5,419 bases of DNA from Thiodiazotropha sp037382065 (GCA_037382065.1 JARRQF010000529.1:1-5419); one strand, 5' to 3'. Counted from the first letter of the stretch, positions 1-4,902 are shown. The notes: a model not told the origin generated them from the sequence alone. Translations and numbers: made by a program.

Positions 1-115
1 CAAGGGCCATGTCATATCCAGTCACCAATGCAATAAAATTATCAAAAGTTTCATCAACAAGATACATTCCAGGTCTTGTTGCTACTTTCTTCATCAAAGA
101 AATGTGATTCATCAT
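1..115 (-). CDS. Partial cassette gene, hypothetical protein (RPGMY motif)
   Basis: The reading frame begins with two successive ATG codons (113-115 and 110-112) and stays open to the window edge, so only the first ~38 residues are seen. They begin MMNHISLMKKVATRPGMYLV and continue with an acidic and aromatic stretch ending near GYDMAL. I recall the RPGMY...F...GYD pattern from short hypothetical proteins, several of them integron-borne; this is memory, not a search. The ATG lies about 10 bases inside the cassette, right after the 45-bp boundary repeat at 125-169, as is usual for cassette genes. No strong Shine-Dalgarno sequence is visible. The function is unknown. Confidence 0.6.
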   Translation of the reverse strand, partial: MMNHISLMKKVATRPGMYLVDETFDNFIALVTGYDMAL

Positions 116-124
116 CTTGAGTGC

Positions 125-169
125 TAACAGTTATATTAACGAGACCCCTTGTCTCGTTATACATTTTTA
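125..169 (-). repeat. 45-bp hairpin repeat, copy 1; probable compact cassette boundary (attC-like)
   Basis: These 45 bases recur identically at 615-659. Read on the minus strand, the repeat opens with the TAA stop codon of the GNAT gene (167-169). It then holds a perfect 8-bp stem AACGAGAC / GTCTCGTT around a 5-base loop, and ends in CTGTTA, where the two copies diverge (GCAC here, TGTG in copy 2). Divergence just after GTTA is what recombination at an attC R' box would give. Against a classical attC, the site is short, the stem is perfect and no unpaired base is seen. On the plus strand the stem is followed by ATACATTTTT, so it could instead, or also, act as an intrinsic terminator. Confidence 0.55.
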
Positions 170-598
170 TGTGTTTTTTTGATAGCGATACACATTCGTG
201 TTTCTCTCAACAAAGCCAACTTTTTTATAGAGAGCATTTGCTGCTACTCGTGACGGCCTTGAAGTCAAGTCTACCGTCTTAGCTCCGAGCTTTGACGCTA
301 GATTAACAGCGTATTCACTTAGCGCAAAGCCAACCCCTTTTCCCCTAGCGCTTTCACTTACCACAACATCTTCAATCCAGGCGCGCCTTCCGGTAGGTAT
401 TGTAAATACGACTAAAGTAAGGCTGCCAAATATAGCTCCTTTTTCTTCAGCCACTAAAAGGTATACGCAAGGAGACTTAATGATTTCGCTAAGCTTTTCT
501 TCAGAAAGTAAAGCCGCCGTCGACGAGAGTTGGGTAATAAGCTCATTCAAAGACTTCAATATAAACTCTGAAACGTCAGTTACTTGTTTTATTTCCAT
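167..598 (-). CDS. GNAT-family N-acetyltransferase
   Basis: This 143-residue protein is a probable acetyl-CoA-dependent N-acetyltransferase of the GNAT fold; its substrate cannot be read from sequence. Motif A is clear at residues ~76-90: the strand EDVVVSESA is followed by RGKGVG, which matches the Q/R-x-x-G-x-G/A pyrophosphate-binding loop. Motif B follows at ~110-129 (LTSRPSRVAANALYKKVGF), with the typical Asn...Tyr...GF pattern. The length is normal for a single-domain GNAT and both ends look intact. The ATG at 596-598 is ~17 bases inside its cassette, behind a weak GGGTGA. The stop codon is the first triplet of the 45-bp repeat. Acetyltransferases are common cassette cargo. Confidence 0.9.
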   Translation of the reverse strand: MEIKQVTDVSEFILKSLNELITQLSSTAALLSEEKLSEIIKSPCVYLLVAEEKGAIFGSLTLVVFTIPTGRRAWIEDVVVSESARGKGVGFALSEYAVNLASKLGAKTVDLTSRPSRVAANALYKKVGFVERNTNVYRYQKNT

Positions 599-614
599 GA
601 GTCACCCGGACACA

Positions 615-659
615 TAACAGTTATATTAACGAGACCCCTTGTCTCGTTATACATTTTTA
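615..659 (-). repeat. 45-bp hairpin repeat, copy 2; probable compact cassette boundary (attC-like)
   Basis: Identical to 125-169 over all 45 bases, with unrelated sequence on both sides. It supplies the TAA stop (657-659) of the gene fragment upstream on the minus strand, and its other end (CTGTTA) opens the GNAT cassette. The pair therefore brackets the GNAT gene as one cassette unit of about 490 bp. The lack of any difference between copies suggests a shared recent source or continuing homogenisation. The same caveats apply as for copy 1: shorter than normal attC sites, and no unpaired base. Confidence 0.55.
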
Positions 660-842
660 GGAGGCATTTAGCCAACCTTGCTCAACGGCATATTCAAGTT
701 TTGCAACAAACCAGCCATGAATTTCAGGGCTTTCACTCTCTATAAACTGATGCATTTTTAATACTTGGTTTTTATGTATTCCATTGTCCTTCCATGCACG
801 TCCCTCACTAGTAATGTTATGAAGGAATGGCAATAAACTATC
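657..842 (-). pseudogene. 3' fragment of an unrecognised cassette gene
   Basis: The minus-strand frame is open from a TGA at 843-845 to the TAA at 657-659 and encodes 61 residues beginning DSLLPFLHNITSEG and ending LEYAVEQGWLNAS. The composition is protein-like (several Trp, His and aromatic residues in a helical pattern), but no start codon lies near the upstream end; the only internal ATG is about halfway. The upstream end runs into the partial 42-bp mobile-element copy at 825-866, so the 5' part of the gene was most likely removed by that element or by recombination at it. The 3' end is intact and finishes in the 45-bp boundary repeat. I do not recognise the family. Confidence 0.6.
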
Positions 843-866
843 TCAAATGATGACTGTCCCGGTACT
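825..866 (+). repeat. Truncated copy (right end) of the 111-bp element
   Basis: The last ~42 bases of the element found complete at 2529-2639 are present: GAATGGC, then ACTATCTCAAA, then TGATGACTGTCCCGGTACT. It differs from that copy at only a few positions, mainly just after GAATGGC. The left ~70 bases are missing. It lies between two minus-strand coding remnants (657-842 and 868-954) and probably marks the breakpoint that separated them. Confidence 0.7.
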
Positions 867-867
867 T

Positions 868-954
868 GGTAACTACTTCACCACCAGACGAGTTAGTTGT
901 TGATGAGAGAACACCACCATGCTTGCTCAAACCTCTATTTGGAACATTTCTTAA
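868..954 (-). pseudogene. Short coding remnant, possibly polymorphic-toxin-like
   Basis: The minus-strand frame between a TGA (955-957) and the element copy encodes LRNVPNRGLSKHGG, then VLSSTTNSSGGEVVT, before entering element sequence and stopping at 838-840. The Gly/Ser/Thr-rich, Asn-containing pattern resembles sequences I associate with variable C-terminal regions of Rhs-type polymorphic toxins. This is recall only, and 29 residues are too few to be sure. There is no start codon and no attC for the preceding gene here. It could equally be non-coding sequence with a chance open frame. Confidence 0.27.
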
Positions 955-958
955 TCAA

Positions 959-1495
959 TTACAACAAAGAATCCCCAACTAGCTCCTCAATACTCGCACA
1001 AGTTAAAGTCTCGTTTTGATTAAAGTGCTCAACAAACTCCTTCCCTGTCAGAGCACTTTTGTTGATTCGCTTTCGAACTAAGTCCTCGGAATACTGTAAA
1101 TCAATACGAAGGTCAATCAAAGCTTGTCTGTCGGGAGAGTCATCCCCTAGTAAATACGAATCTAAGGTTCTCAAATTCGCATAGATATACACCAACTCTT
1201 CATCTGACAAACAATTCTTCCGATCTAAAGCTGATGCCAATACCCCGCTAGATAGAGCCGGTCGTTCTACACCCCCAATTGCACTGTCATCAAGGTTAAT
1301 CGTACTAGTAGACCGGAGTTTATCCAACACCGTTTCAATAGGTGTTTTGGATGACAAATAGCCAACAAGACCGGTCCAATCATCAAGTGAACGATCAATT
1401 GACAATTGCAACTGCCTAAGAAACAAGTACAAACCCAGTAAAAATTTCTTGTCGAATGCTTTTATCACTGTTCCTACTCCCAAAATTTCCACCAT
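959..1495 (-). CDS. Hypothetical protein of unknown function; open frame continues into adjacent element
   Basis: From the ATG at 1493-1495 this encodes 178 residues beginning MVEILGVGTVIKAF; I do not recognise a family. A hydrophobic patch at residues ~19-28 (LLGLYLFLRQ) is too short and mixed for a confident membrane segment. The rest looks helical and charged, ending EELVGDSLL. The same frame stays open upstream across the left end of the 111-bp element to an ATG at 1556-1558, which would add 21 element-encoded residues (starting MTALSQQRLNGEC). Neither start has a clear ribosome binding site. The element may have cut off the true start, leaving a chimeric or silent gene. No attC follows the stop, so its cassette end has been lost. 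Confidence 0.55.
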   Translation of the reverse strand: MVEILGVGTVIKAFDKKFLLGLYLFLRQLQLSIDRSLDDWTGLVGYLSSKTPIETVLDKLRSTSTINLDDSAIGGVERPALSSGVLASALDRKNCLSDEELVYIYANLRTLDSYLLGDDSPDRQALIDLRIDLQYSEDLVRKRINKSALTGKEFVEHFNQNETLTCASIEELVGDSLL

Positions 1496-1510
1496 GAAGA
1501 TTGTTTGAAG

Positions 1511-1621
1511 AATACGAGGACACTCACCATTTAACCGCTGTTGCGAAAGCGCTGTCATTTAAAATAACCATCTGATTTTGAATGGCTTTAGACTATCCCA
1601 AACGGTGACTGTCCAGGTACT
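1511..1621 (+). mobile_element. 111-bp MITE/REP-like element, copy 1
   Basis: This 111-bp stretch runs from AATACGAGGACAC to GACTGTCCAGGTACT and aligns without gaps, at moderate identity (differences mainly in the middle third), to 2529-2639 in the same orientation. The two ends are imperfect inverted repeats of one another (9 of 13 bases). Inside, CCATTTAA near the left and TTTGAATGG near the middle are a further inverted pair. It encodes no protein of its own. Such ends are reminiscent of sequences beside IS200-like REP-associated tyrosine transposases, but that link is recall, not shown here. Its left edge abuts the hypothetical gene on the minus strand; its right edge abuts the azoR fragment. 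Confidence 0.7.
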
Positions 1622-1766
1622 GACCATCGCCACCGTCTTCGGGTTTATCGGCGTGACGGATTTCTCGTTGCTAACGTGCGACAGCCGTGGTGAATCGCAG
1701 GAGTTGGCCGAAGCAGCACTAAACAGATGCCACGAAGGCATCGACAAACTGAGCCCCGTATGGTGA
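1622..1766 (+). pseudogene. azoR: C-terminal fragment of FMN-dependent NADH:quinone reductase/azoreductase
   Basis: About 47 codons in frame encode TIATVFGFIGVTDFSLLTC, continue SRGESQELAEAALNRCHEGI, and stop at TGA 1764-1766. AzoR-family flavoenzymes (formerly called acyl-carrier-protein phosphodiesterase) end with just this pattern: a YL...FGFIGVTD strand and turn, a variable loop, then an Ala/Glu-rich C-terminal helix ending near a conserved ID-L. The remaining ~150 residues, including the FMN phosphate-binding N-terminus, are absent, because the 111-bp element ends immediately upstream. An open frame from an ATG inside the element (1578) would give a 62-residue chimera with no expected activity. 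Base composition is GC-richer than the cassette genes. Confidence 0.7.
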
Positions 1767-1791
1767 AAGGGTTGCTAAGCAGCACCTTTGG

Positions 1792-1797
1792 TACAAT
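1792..1797 (+). promoter_or_regulatory. Possible -10 box (TACAAT) upstream of the SRPBCC gene
   Basis: TACAAT matches TATAAT at five of six positions and lies 28 bases before the GTG start. No convincing -35 box sits at the right distance: TTGCTA at 1772-1777 leaves only a 14-base spacer. The gene could instead be read through from the original azoR transcript. Confidence 0.22.
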
Positions 1798-1812
1798 TCG
1801 TCTGAATGCAAT

Positions 1813-1818
1813 AGGAGG
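1813..1818 (+). promoter_or_regulatory. Shine-Dalgarno AGGAGG fixing the GTG start at 1826
   Basis: A perfect AGGAGG is followed by seven bases (TTATTTC) and then GTG at 1826-1828. It selects this GTG over the ATG codons further upstream (1727, 1761), whose extra residues would overlap the azoR remnant and have no ribosome binding site. Confidence 0.75.
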
Positions 1819-1825
1819 TTATTTC

Positions 1826-2464
1826 GTGAGCGACAAATTTTGGATGGCTCTTGGAATTATCAGAAGTAAAGCAAATCAGGAATGGATTTCTCCATCGCCT
1901 TTTCTTCCGATGTTCAACTTTCATGAGATGCACGAGTCGGGCGTGATACATGCTCGGCCCGAGGAGATCATCGCTGCGATTTCTGCGCTGGATATGCGCG
2001 ATGACCGCGTCGCCGATGTGCTGTTATCCATCCGAGAACTGCCATCGAAAATATTAATGAAGTTCAGCAAACGGAAGCAGCTGCAGGAGGTCGCACCATT
2101 CGGCTTTGATGCCTTCACTTTACTTGAGCGCACCGCCCATGAAATTTCCTTGGGTTTGGCAGGGCGTTTCTGGCGACCTGACCTGGATATTTGCCACATT
2201 CACAGCGCCCAAGAATTTATGGACTTAGACGATCTGCGAGTGGCCAAACTGGTGTTGCGCTTCAAGGTTATCGCGCAGCAACATGGTACCCACTCGCTTC
2301 GGACCGAGACCTTCGTGTATTGCGGAAATTCACGGACAAAGATGTTGTTTACTCCCTACTGGCTCACTATCCGCTTGGCCAGTGGATGGATGCGGCGCCG
2401 TACCTTGGCGTCAATACAGCGGCAGCTTTCCACGGGTACCGCCAAGGAAGCTGCGCATGAATAG
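1826..2464 (+). CDS. Probable SRPBCC/polyketide-cyclase-like protein
   Basis: The GTG start behind AGGAGG gives 212 residues beginning MSDKFWMALG. The landmarks match a family I know as SRPBCC-fold (START-like) proteins of unannotated role: an N-terminal segment leading to HARPEEIIAAISALDM (residues ~42-57, the first helix after strand 1), FDAFTLLERTAHEISLGLAG (~94-113), GRFWRP (113-118), and a C-terminal strand-helix TETF...YWLTIRLASGWMRRR (~160-192). These folds bind hydrophobic ligands in a helix-grip cavity; no catalytic residue can be named. The length is complete and no frameshift is seen. It lies 60 bases behind the azoR remnant on the same strand, suggesting both came as one chromosomal segment. 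It is GC-richer than the flanking cassettes, and the 111-bp repeats bracket it. Confidence 0.65.
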   Translation: MSDKFWMALGIIRSKANQEWISPSPFLPMFNFHEMHESGVIHARPEEIIAAISALDMRDDRVADVLLSIRELPSKILMKFSKRKQLQEVAPFGFDAFTLLERTAHEISLGLAGRFWRPDLDICHIHSAQEFMDLDDLRVAKLVLRFKVIAQQHGTHSLRTETFVYCGNSRTKMLFTPYWLTIRLASGWMRRRTLASIQRQLSTGTAKEAAHE

Positions 2465-2528
2465 CGCGCCCCGGGTGTCGGGGCTGGGACGCAAGCAATC
2501 ATGACGAAGCCAGCCGCTTCACTGTCCT

Positions 2529-2639
2529 AATACGAGGACACTTACCATTCAAACACTGCTGTTAATGTAGTGGCATTTGAAATAACCATCTAATTTTGAA
2601 TGGCTTGAGACTATCTCAAACGATGACTGTCCCGGTACT
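2529..2639 (+). mobile_element. 111-bp MITE/REP-like element, copy 2
   Basis: Same orientation and length as 1511-1621; ends AATACGAGGACAC and GACTGTCCCGGTACT. A perfect 9-base inverted pair lies inside: CCATTCAAA (2545-2553) and TTTGAATGG (2595-2603). At the left junction TGTCCT (2523-2528) and AGGACA (2535-2540) form a six-base palindrome across the boundary, so a few element-like bases may precede the boundary drawn here. No target duplication common to the copies is apparent. The element encodes nothing itself. Its right edge abuts the toxin-like fragment. Confidence 0.7.
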
Positions 2640-2655
2640 TTGATTAGACGCTTGG

Positions 2656-3066
2656 ATGGTAGTGAAGTTTCGTAGTGAAGTTTCAGTTCCTGCTCATGAG
2701 GGCATAGTTTATCGGGGGATTCGGCCACCAGAAGGAGTAAGTTTTGAAACGTATGTCGCTAACATTATCGAGAATGGTGGATTTCTTCAAAAAGGAACGA
2801 ACTTTGAAATATCTAACCAAGTGGCACAAGGGCCAAACAGCGGTTTAGCTGGCGCAACTCAAGATCAGAGGAATGCTGCGTTGTTTTCCTTAATGGATAG
2901 GAATGGTACTCAATTTAATCAAGGGTTGCTGATAAAAACGAAAAAAAGCCTTCTATCTTACGATACTCTGCAAGCATATGAATTGGCTGGACATAAAATT
3001 CCCAGTTCTGGAGAAATGGAGTCCTCTATACATTCTGGACTACCACTCGAGTATATTGAAAACTAA
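2656..3066 (+). pseudogene. Possible ADP-ribosyltransferase-like toxin domain, 5'-truncated and frameshifted
   Basis: The open frame encodes 136 residues. Three landmarks recall the R-S-E class of ADP-ribosyltransferases: IVYRGIR with Arg20, a central GATQDQRNAALFS (residues ~66-78), and an E-x-E (Glu120-Met-Glu122) in SSGEMESSIHSG near the C-terminus. In such enzymes Arg and the E-x-E bind NAD and catalyse transfer; here the assignment is inference. The first residues (MVVKF) are probably spurious: a 13-bp tandem duplication (2659-2684) shifts the frame, and without it the upstream frame would read IRRLDGSEVSVPAHEG straight into the domain. No ribosome binding site is present and the 111-bp element sits 16 bases upstream, so this looks like the C-terminal tip of a larger protein, perhaps a polymorphic toxin. 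Confidence 0.42.
2659..2684 (+). repeat. 13-bp perfect tandem duplication
   Basis: GTAGTGAAGTTTC occurs twice back to back (2659-2671 and 2672-2684). As 13 is not a multiple of three, it changes the reading frame. Removing one copy joins the domain to an upstream frame reading IRRLDGSEVSVP, which looks more natural than the present MVVKFRSEVSVP. Confidence 0.9.
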
Positions 3067-3212
3067 AGTTTCACGCTTTTTTAGAGCGAATAATGTTTGT
3101 TGCTAGGGTCTAGGTATTTTAGTGAGGATTTTCGTGAATCTAGGCAAACCCTAATAAATTATTTGTTAATCGATGGAATACTGCAAAAGGTCAAGACTAT
3201 TATAAAGAGATT

Positions 3213-3731
3213 TTGAGTAATCTACATGACTATGATTTACTGACTAAAATCGCGAATAAATATTTTGGTATTATTGATGAATATTTGGATTTACGAGGTA
3301 TAGATCTTCATGGAAGAGACCTTTCAAATGCAGACCTAACCTATTGCGATTTAAGATATAGTGATTTTAGTAATATTGTCGCTACAGAAGCAATTTTTGC
3401 ATTTTCAAACATTTCCGATTCTCTTTTTGAGCGAGCAGAATTTAATATCTCTACACTTGCAGAAATCACCGCAAAAAATGTACTTTTTAGAGAATCCGTA
3501 ATAACAACAACATCTTTTAACCATTCTATACTGTGTGGGAGTGATTTTAGTTTGGCTCGTATCAATAGGACAGACATGGTTCTTTGCGATTTCGAAAACT
3601 GTATTTTGGATAAAATTGAACTAGATGATGTATCCCTTAGTTCCACAAAAATACCTAAGAGCCAAAAGAAGTGGATAATCGCAAATGATGGAAAATATGA
3701 TGACGACCCGAGAAATATAGAATGGATTTAA
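3213..3731 (+). CDS. Pentapeptide-repeat protein, start uncertain
   Basis: 172 residues from a TTG. Pentapeptide repeats of the A(D/N)LXX type run from residue ~27 to ~75 (LRGIDLHGRDLSNADLTYCD and onward) and, more degenerate, from ~89 to ~150 (SDFSLARINRTD, CDFENCILDKIEL). They should form a right-handed square beta-helix. Members include DNA-mimicking gyrase protectors and many proteins of unknown role. The frame is open upstream to 3144, and residues before the TTG (NRWNTAKGQDYYKEI) look coding, but no ATG or GTG lies in frame there, so the native start seems lost. The TTG has no good ribosome binding site. The TAA stop falls inside the R'' box of the attC candidate at 3726-3801, as expected of a plus-oriented cassette gene. 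Confidence 0.7.
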   Translation: MSNLHDYDLLTKIANKYFGIIDEYLDLRGIDLHGRDLSNADLTYCDLRYSDFSNIVATEAIFAFSNISDSLFERAEFNISTLAEITAKNVLFRESVITTTSFNHSILCGSDFSLARINRTDMVLCDFENCILDKIELDDVSLSSTKIPKSQKKWIIANDGKYDDDPRNIEWI

Positions 3732-3801
3732 TGTAAAGTGAGCGCGGCGAACCACAAATTGGCGGAACGTAGTTTTGTCCCTTGCTGCTGATTGTTAGAA
3801 C
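3726..3801 (+). other. attC candidate, plus orientation (degenerate R'')
   Basis: ATTTAAT (3726-3732) fits the R'' consensus RYYYAAC except for the last base, and GTTAGAAC (3794-3801) is the R' core, the same core as in the minus-strand attC at 4363-4460. The inner boxes GTAAAGTGA (3733-3741) and TCCCTTGC (3778-3785) pair with mismatches and leave one extra base in the left box. In known attC sites the unpaired base belongs to L'', which would be the left box here, so the site reads in the plus direction. It contains the stop of the pentapeptide gene. Pairing is weaker than in the other two sites, so it may be decayed. Confidence 0.5.
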
Positions 3802-3848
3802 ACTTCACCGCTTTAGTTTAAATACGATACTGACCTGTTTTTTTATTT

Positions 3849-4337
3849 CTATAGCTCAATATCAAATTGGTCACATAAATACTTGGCTTTATCTTTAGCA
3901 TCACTCACTGCTTCTTGAGTCGCTAACTTCTTATATAAATCAATAGACGACGATTCCATTTTAATCTCAGTAATTTCATTGATTGGAACATCTATAAGCA
4001 TCTGAATTACTTCATTAAATTTATCTATCTCTTGTATCGCAATCTCAATTTCCCTTGAAACCTCATAGCCCTTCATAGTGTAGCCACTCCCGCCACTCCA
4101 CTCACGATATGGTTTGACGGTGATATTTGATGATTTTTGACTTTCCCTGGAAACTCCCAAACTCAGACATTTCTCTATCATCAATTTTGATCGTGAATCA
4201 ACATTATCTTTGGCAGAAGCTAATATCTCATCGTGCTTCTTTATTTTAAATTTAATTTTTGCGCTATCAGGCTTTACTGTAACTTTAGATTTCCCATTTA
4301 CCGAGATATTCTCAAAATCGTATTTTTCAGATCTCAT
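3849..4337 (-). CDS. SIMPL-domain (YggE/DUF541-like) protein, C-terminally shortened
   Basis: 162 residues. The opening ISVNGKSKVTVKPDSAKIKF (11-30) is the typical first strand pair of the SIMPL domain (I-V-G-...-V-PD-A). A middle GYEVSREIEIAI (90-101) and a final Ala-rich helix LATQEAVSDAKDKAKYLCDQ (138-157) also fit. Members such as YggE are linked to oxidative-stress defence; the biochemical role is unknown. YggE has a signal peptide and ~246 residues; this one has no signal peptide and stops at FDIEL, where the family normally continues for some 50-60 residues. The start is sound: AGGAG (4344-4348) stands six bases before the ATG, just inside the cassette. The missing C-terminus and missing attC coincide with the tail-to-tail junction at ~3801-3850. 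Confidence 0.7.
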   Translation of the reverse strand: MRSEKYDFENISVNGKSKVTVKPDSAKIKFKIKKHDEILASAKDNVDSRSKLMIEKCLSLGVSRESQKSSNITVKPYREWSGGSGYTMKGYEVSREIEIAIQEIDKFNEVIQMLIDVPINEITEIKMESSSIDLYKKLATQEAVSDAKDKAKYLCDQFDIEL

Positions 4338-4362
4338 AGATAACTCCTAAAATCGGCCTTGT

Positions 4363-4460
4363 GTTCTAACGCCTCAAACACCGGCGTGGTGAAGTTGGCG
4401 GATTTTTTGGAACAAAAAAGGTGACAGCTTTACCATGTCCGTGTGCTTTGACTTGTTAAC
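4363..4460 (-). other. attC recombination site (minus orientation)
   Basis: On the minus strand: R'' GTTAAC (4455-4460, overlapping the stop of the 147-residue gene), L'' TCAAAGCAC, an AT-rich centre of ~60 bases, L' GTGTTTGAGGC and R' GTTAGAAC (4363-4370). TCAAA-G-CAC pairs with GTGTTTGA leaving one unpaired G in L'', the asymmetry that directs strand choice by integron integrases. GGTAAAG and CTTCACC extend the pairing inward. The size (98 bp) is within the usual attC range. The next cassette, with the SIMPL gene, begins right after GTTAGAAC. Confidence 0.8.
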
Positions 4461-4899
4461 TTTGCCACTCAATTTTGCAGCCTTTTTTCGATTCGGATGT
4501 GCTGGTTTCGTCAAATATATGTTTTACTATTTTTTCACCATCGGATGTGTAAACATCAAAGTCTCGAACTGCACCACTTATGATTGGTACTACATACGAT
4601 ATATACCAATTTAAATAAGATGAACCACTAAGCATGTGTTCTTCAAGTTCAACAACATCATTGAAAGCTAGAGCTCTCGCATGTAAATCATGGAAAATCA
4701 CTTCAATTAGAAGAATTTGAGATTCGCCTATAGACCAATCTGATACTATCTCAGGCAGGACATTTTCAAAAGAATCAGCTGGTCTCCGGTTGTGCCACCG
4801 AAACTCTTTCTCTAGTGTGTATTTGTCATAAGCCTCTCCTACTTGCTTTTCCACAAGCGGAATTGCTTCTTGAATTATTTTTCTTAACTCGATGCTCAT
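4456..4899 (-). CDS. Hypothetical cassette protein, acidic
   Basis: 147 residues beginning MSIELRKIIQEAIPLVEKQV; I recognise no family. The N-terminal ~30 residues look like an amphipathic helix. A central part (WSIGESQILLIEVIFHDLHA, ~55-74) is followed by an acidic segment and a Trp/Tyr-rich stretch (YLNWYISYVVPIISGAV, ~94-110). The tail DGEKIVKHIFDE...KKGCKIEWQS looks like a beta-hairpin finish. There is no signal peptide or clear membrane helix. The ATG lies only a few bases inside the cassette, with GTTAAC of the preceding attC 6 bases before it and no Shine-Dalgarno, so translation may be leaderless-like or weak. The stop codon overlaps the R'' box of the attC at 4363-4460: a complete cassette. 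Confidence 0.75.
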   Translation of the reverse strand: MSIELRKIIQEAIPLVEKQVGEAYDKYTLEKEFRWHNRRPADSFENVLPEIVSDWSIGESQILLIEVIFHDLHARALAFNDVVELEEHMLSGSSYLNWYISYVVPIISGAVRDFDVYTSDGEKIVKHIFDETSTSESKKGCKIEWQS

Positions 4900-4902
4900 A
4901 TG

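Noticed and set aside
1921..2460. Open frames on both strands inside the SRPBCC gene (1921-2199 minus, 2191-2460 and 2283-2504 plus)
   Set aside because: They overlap a gene with a strong ribosome binding site and family-like motifs; their translations are low-complexity or Arg/Ser-rich and have no ribosome binding sites.
2468..2484. GC-rich hairpin (GCCCCG and CGGGGC around a 5-base loop) just after the SRPBCC gene as a terminator
   Set aside because: The stem is only six base pairs and is followed by TGGGACGC, with no T-tract, so an intrinsic terminator is not supported.
3066..3212. A plus-oriented attC between the toxin-like fragment and the pentapeptide gene, ending at GTTAATC (3165-3171)
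   Set aside because: No partner R'' or paired L boxes could be found upstream within the normal attC length; only a weak AGGGT/ACCCT inverted pair is present.
3341..3646. Minus-strand open frame of 101 codons inside the pentapeptide gene
   Set aside because: It is the antisense of a regular repeat region; the composition (Ser/Lys/Leu-rich) and lack of start signals mark it as a shadow.
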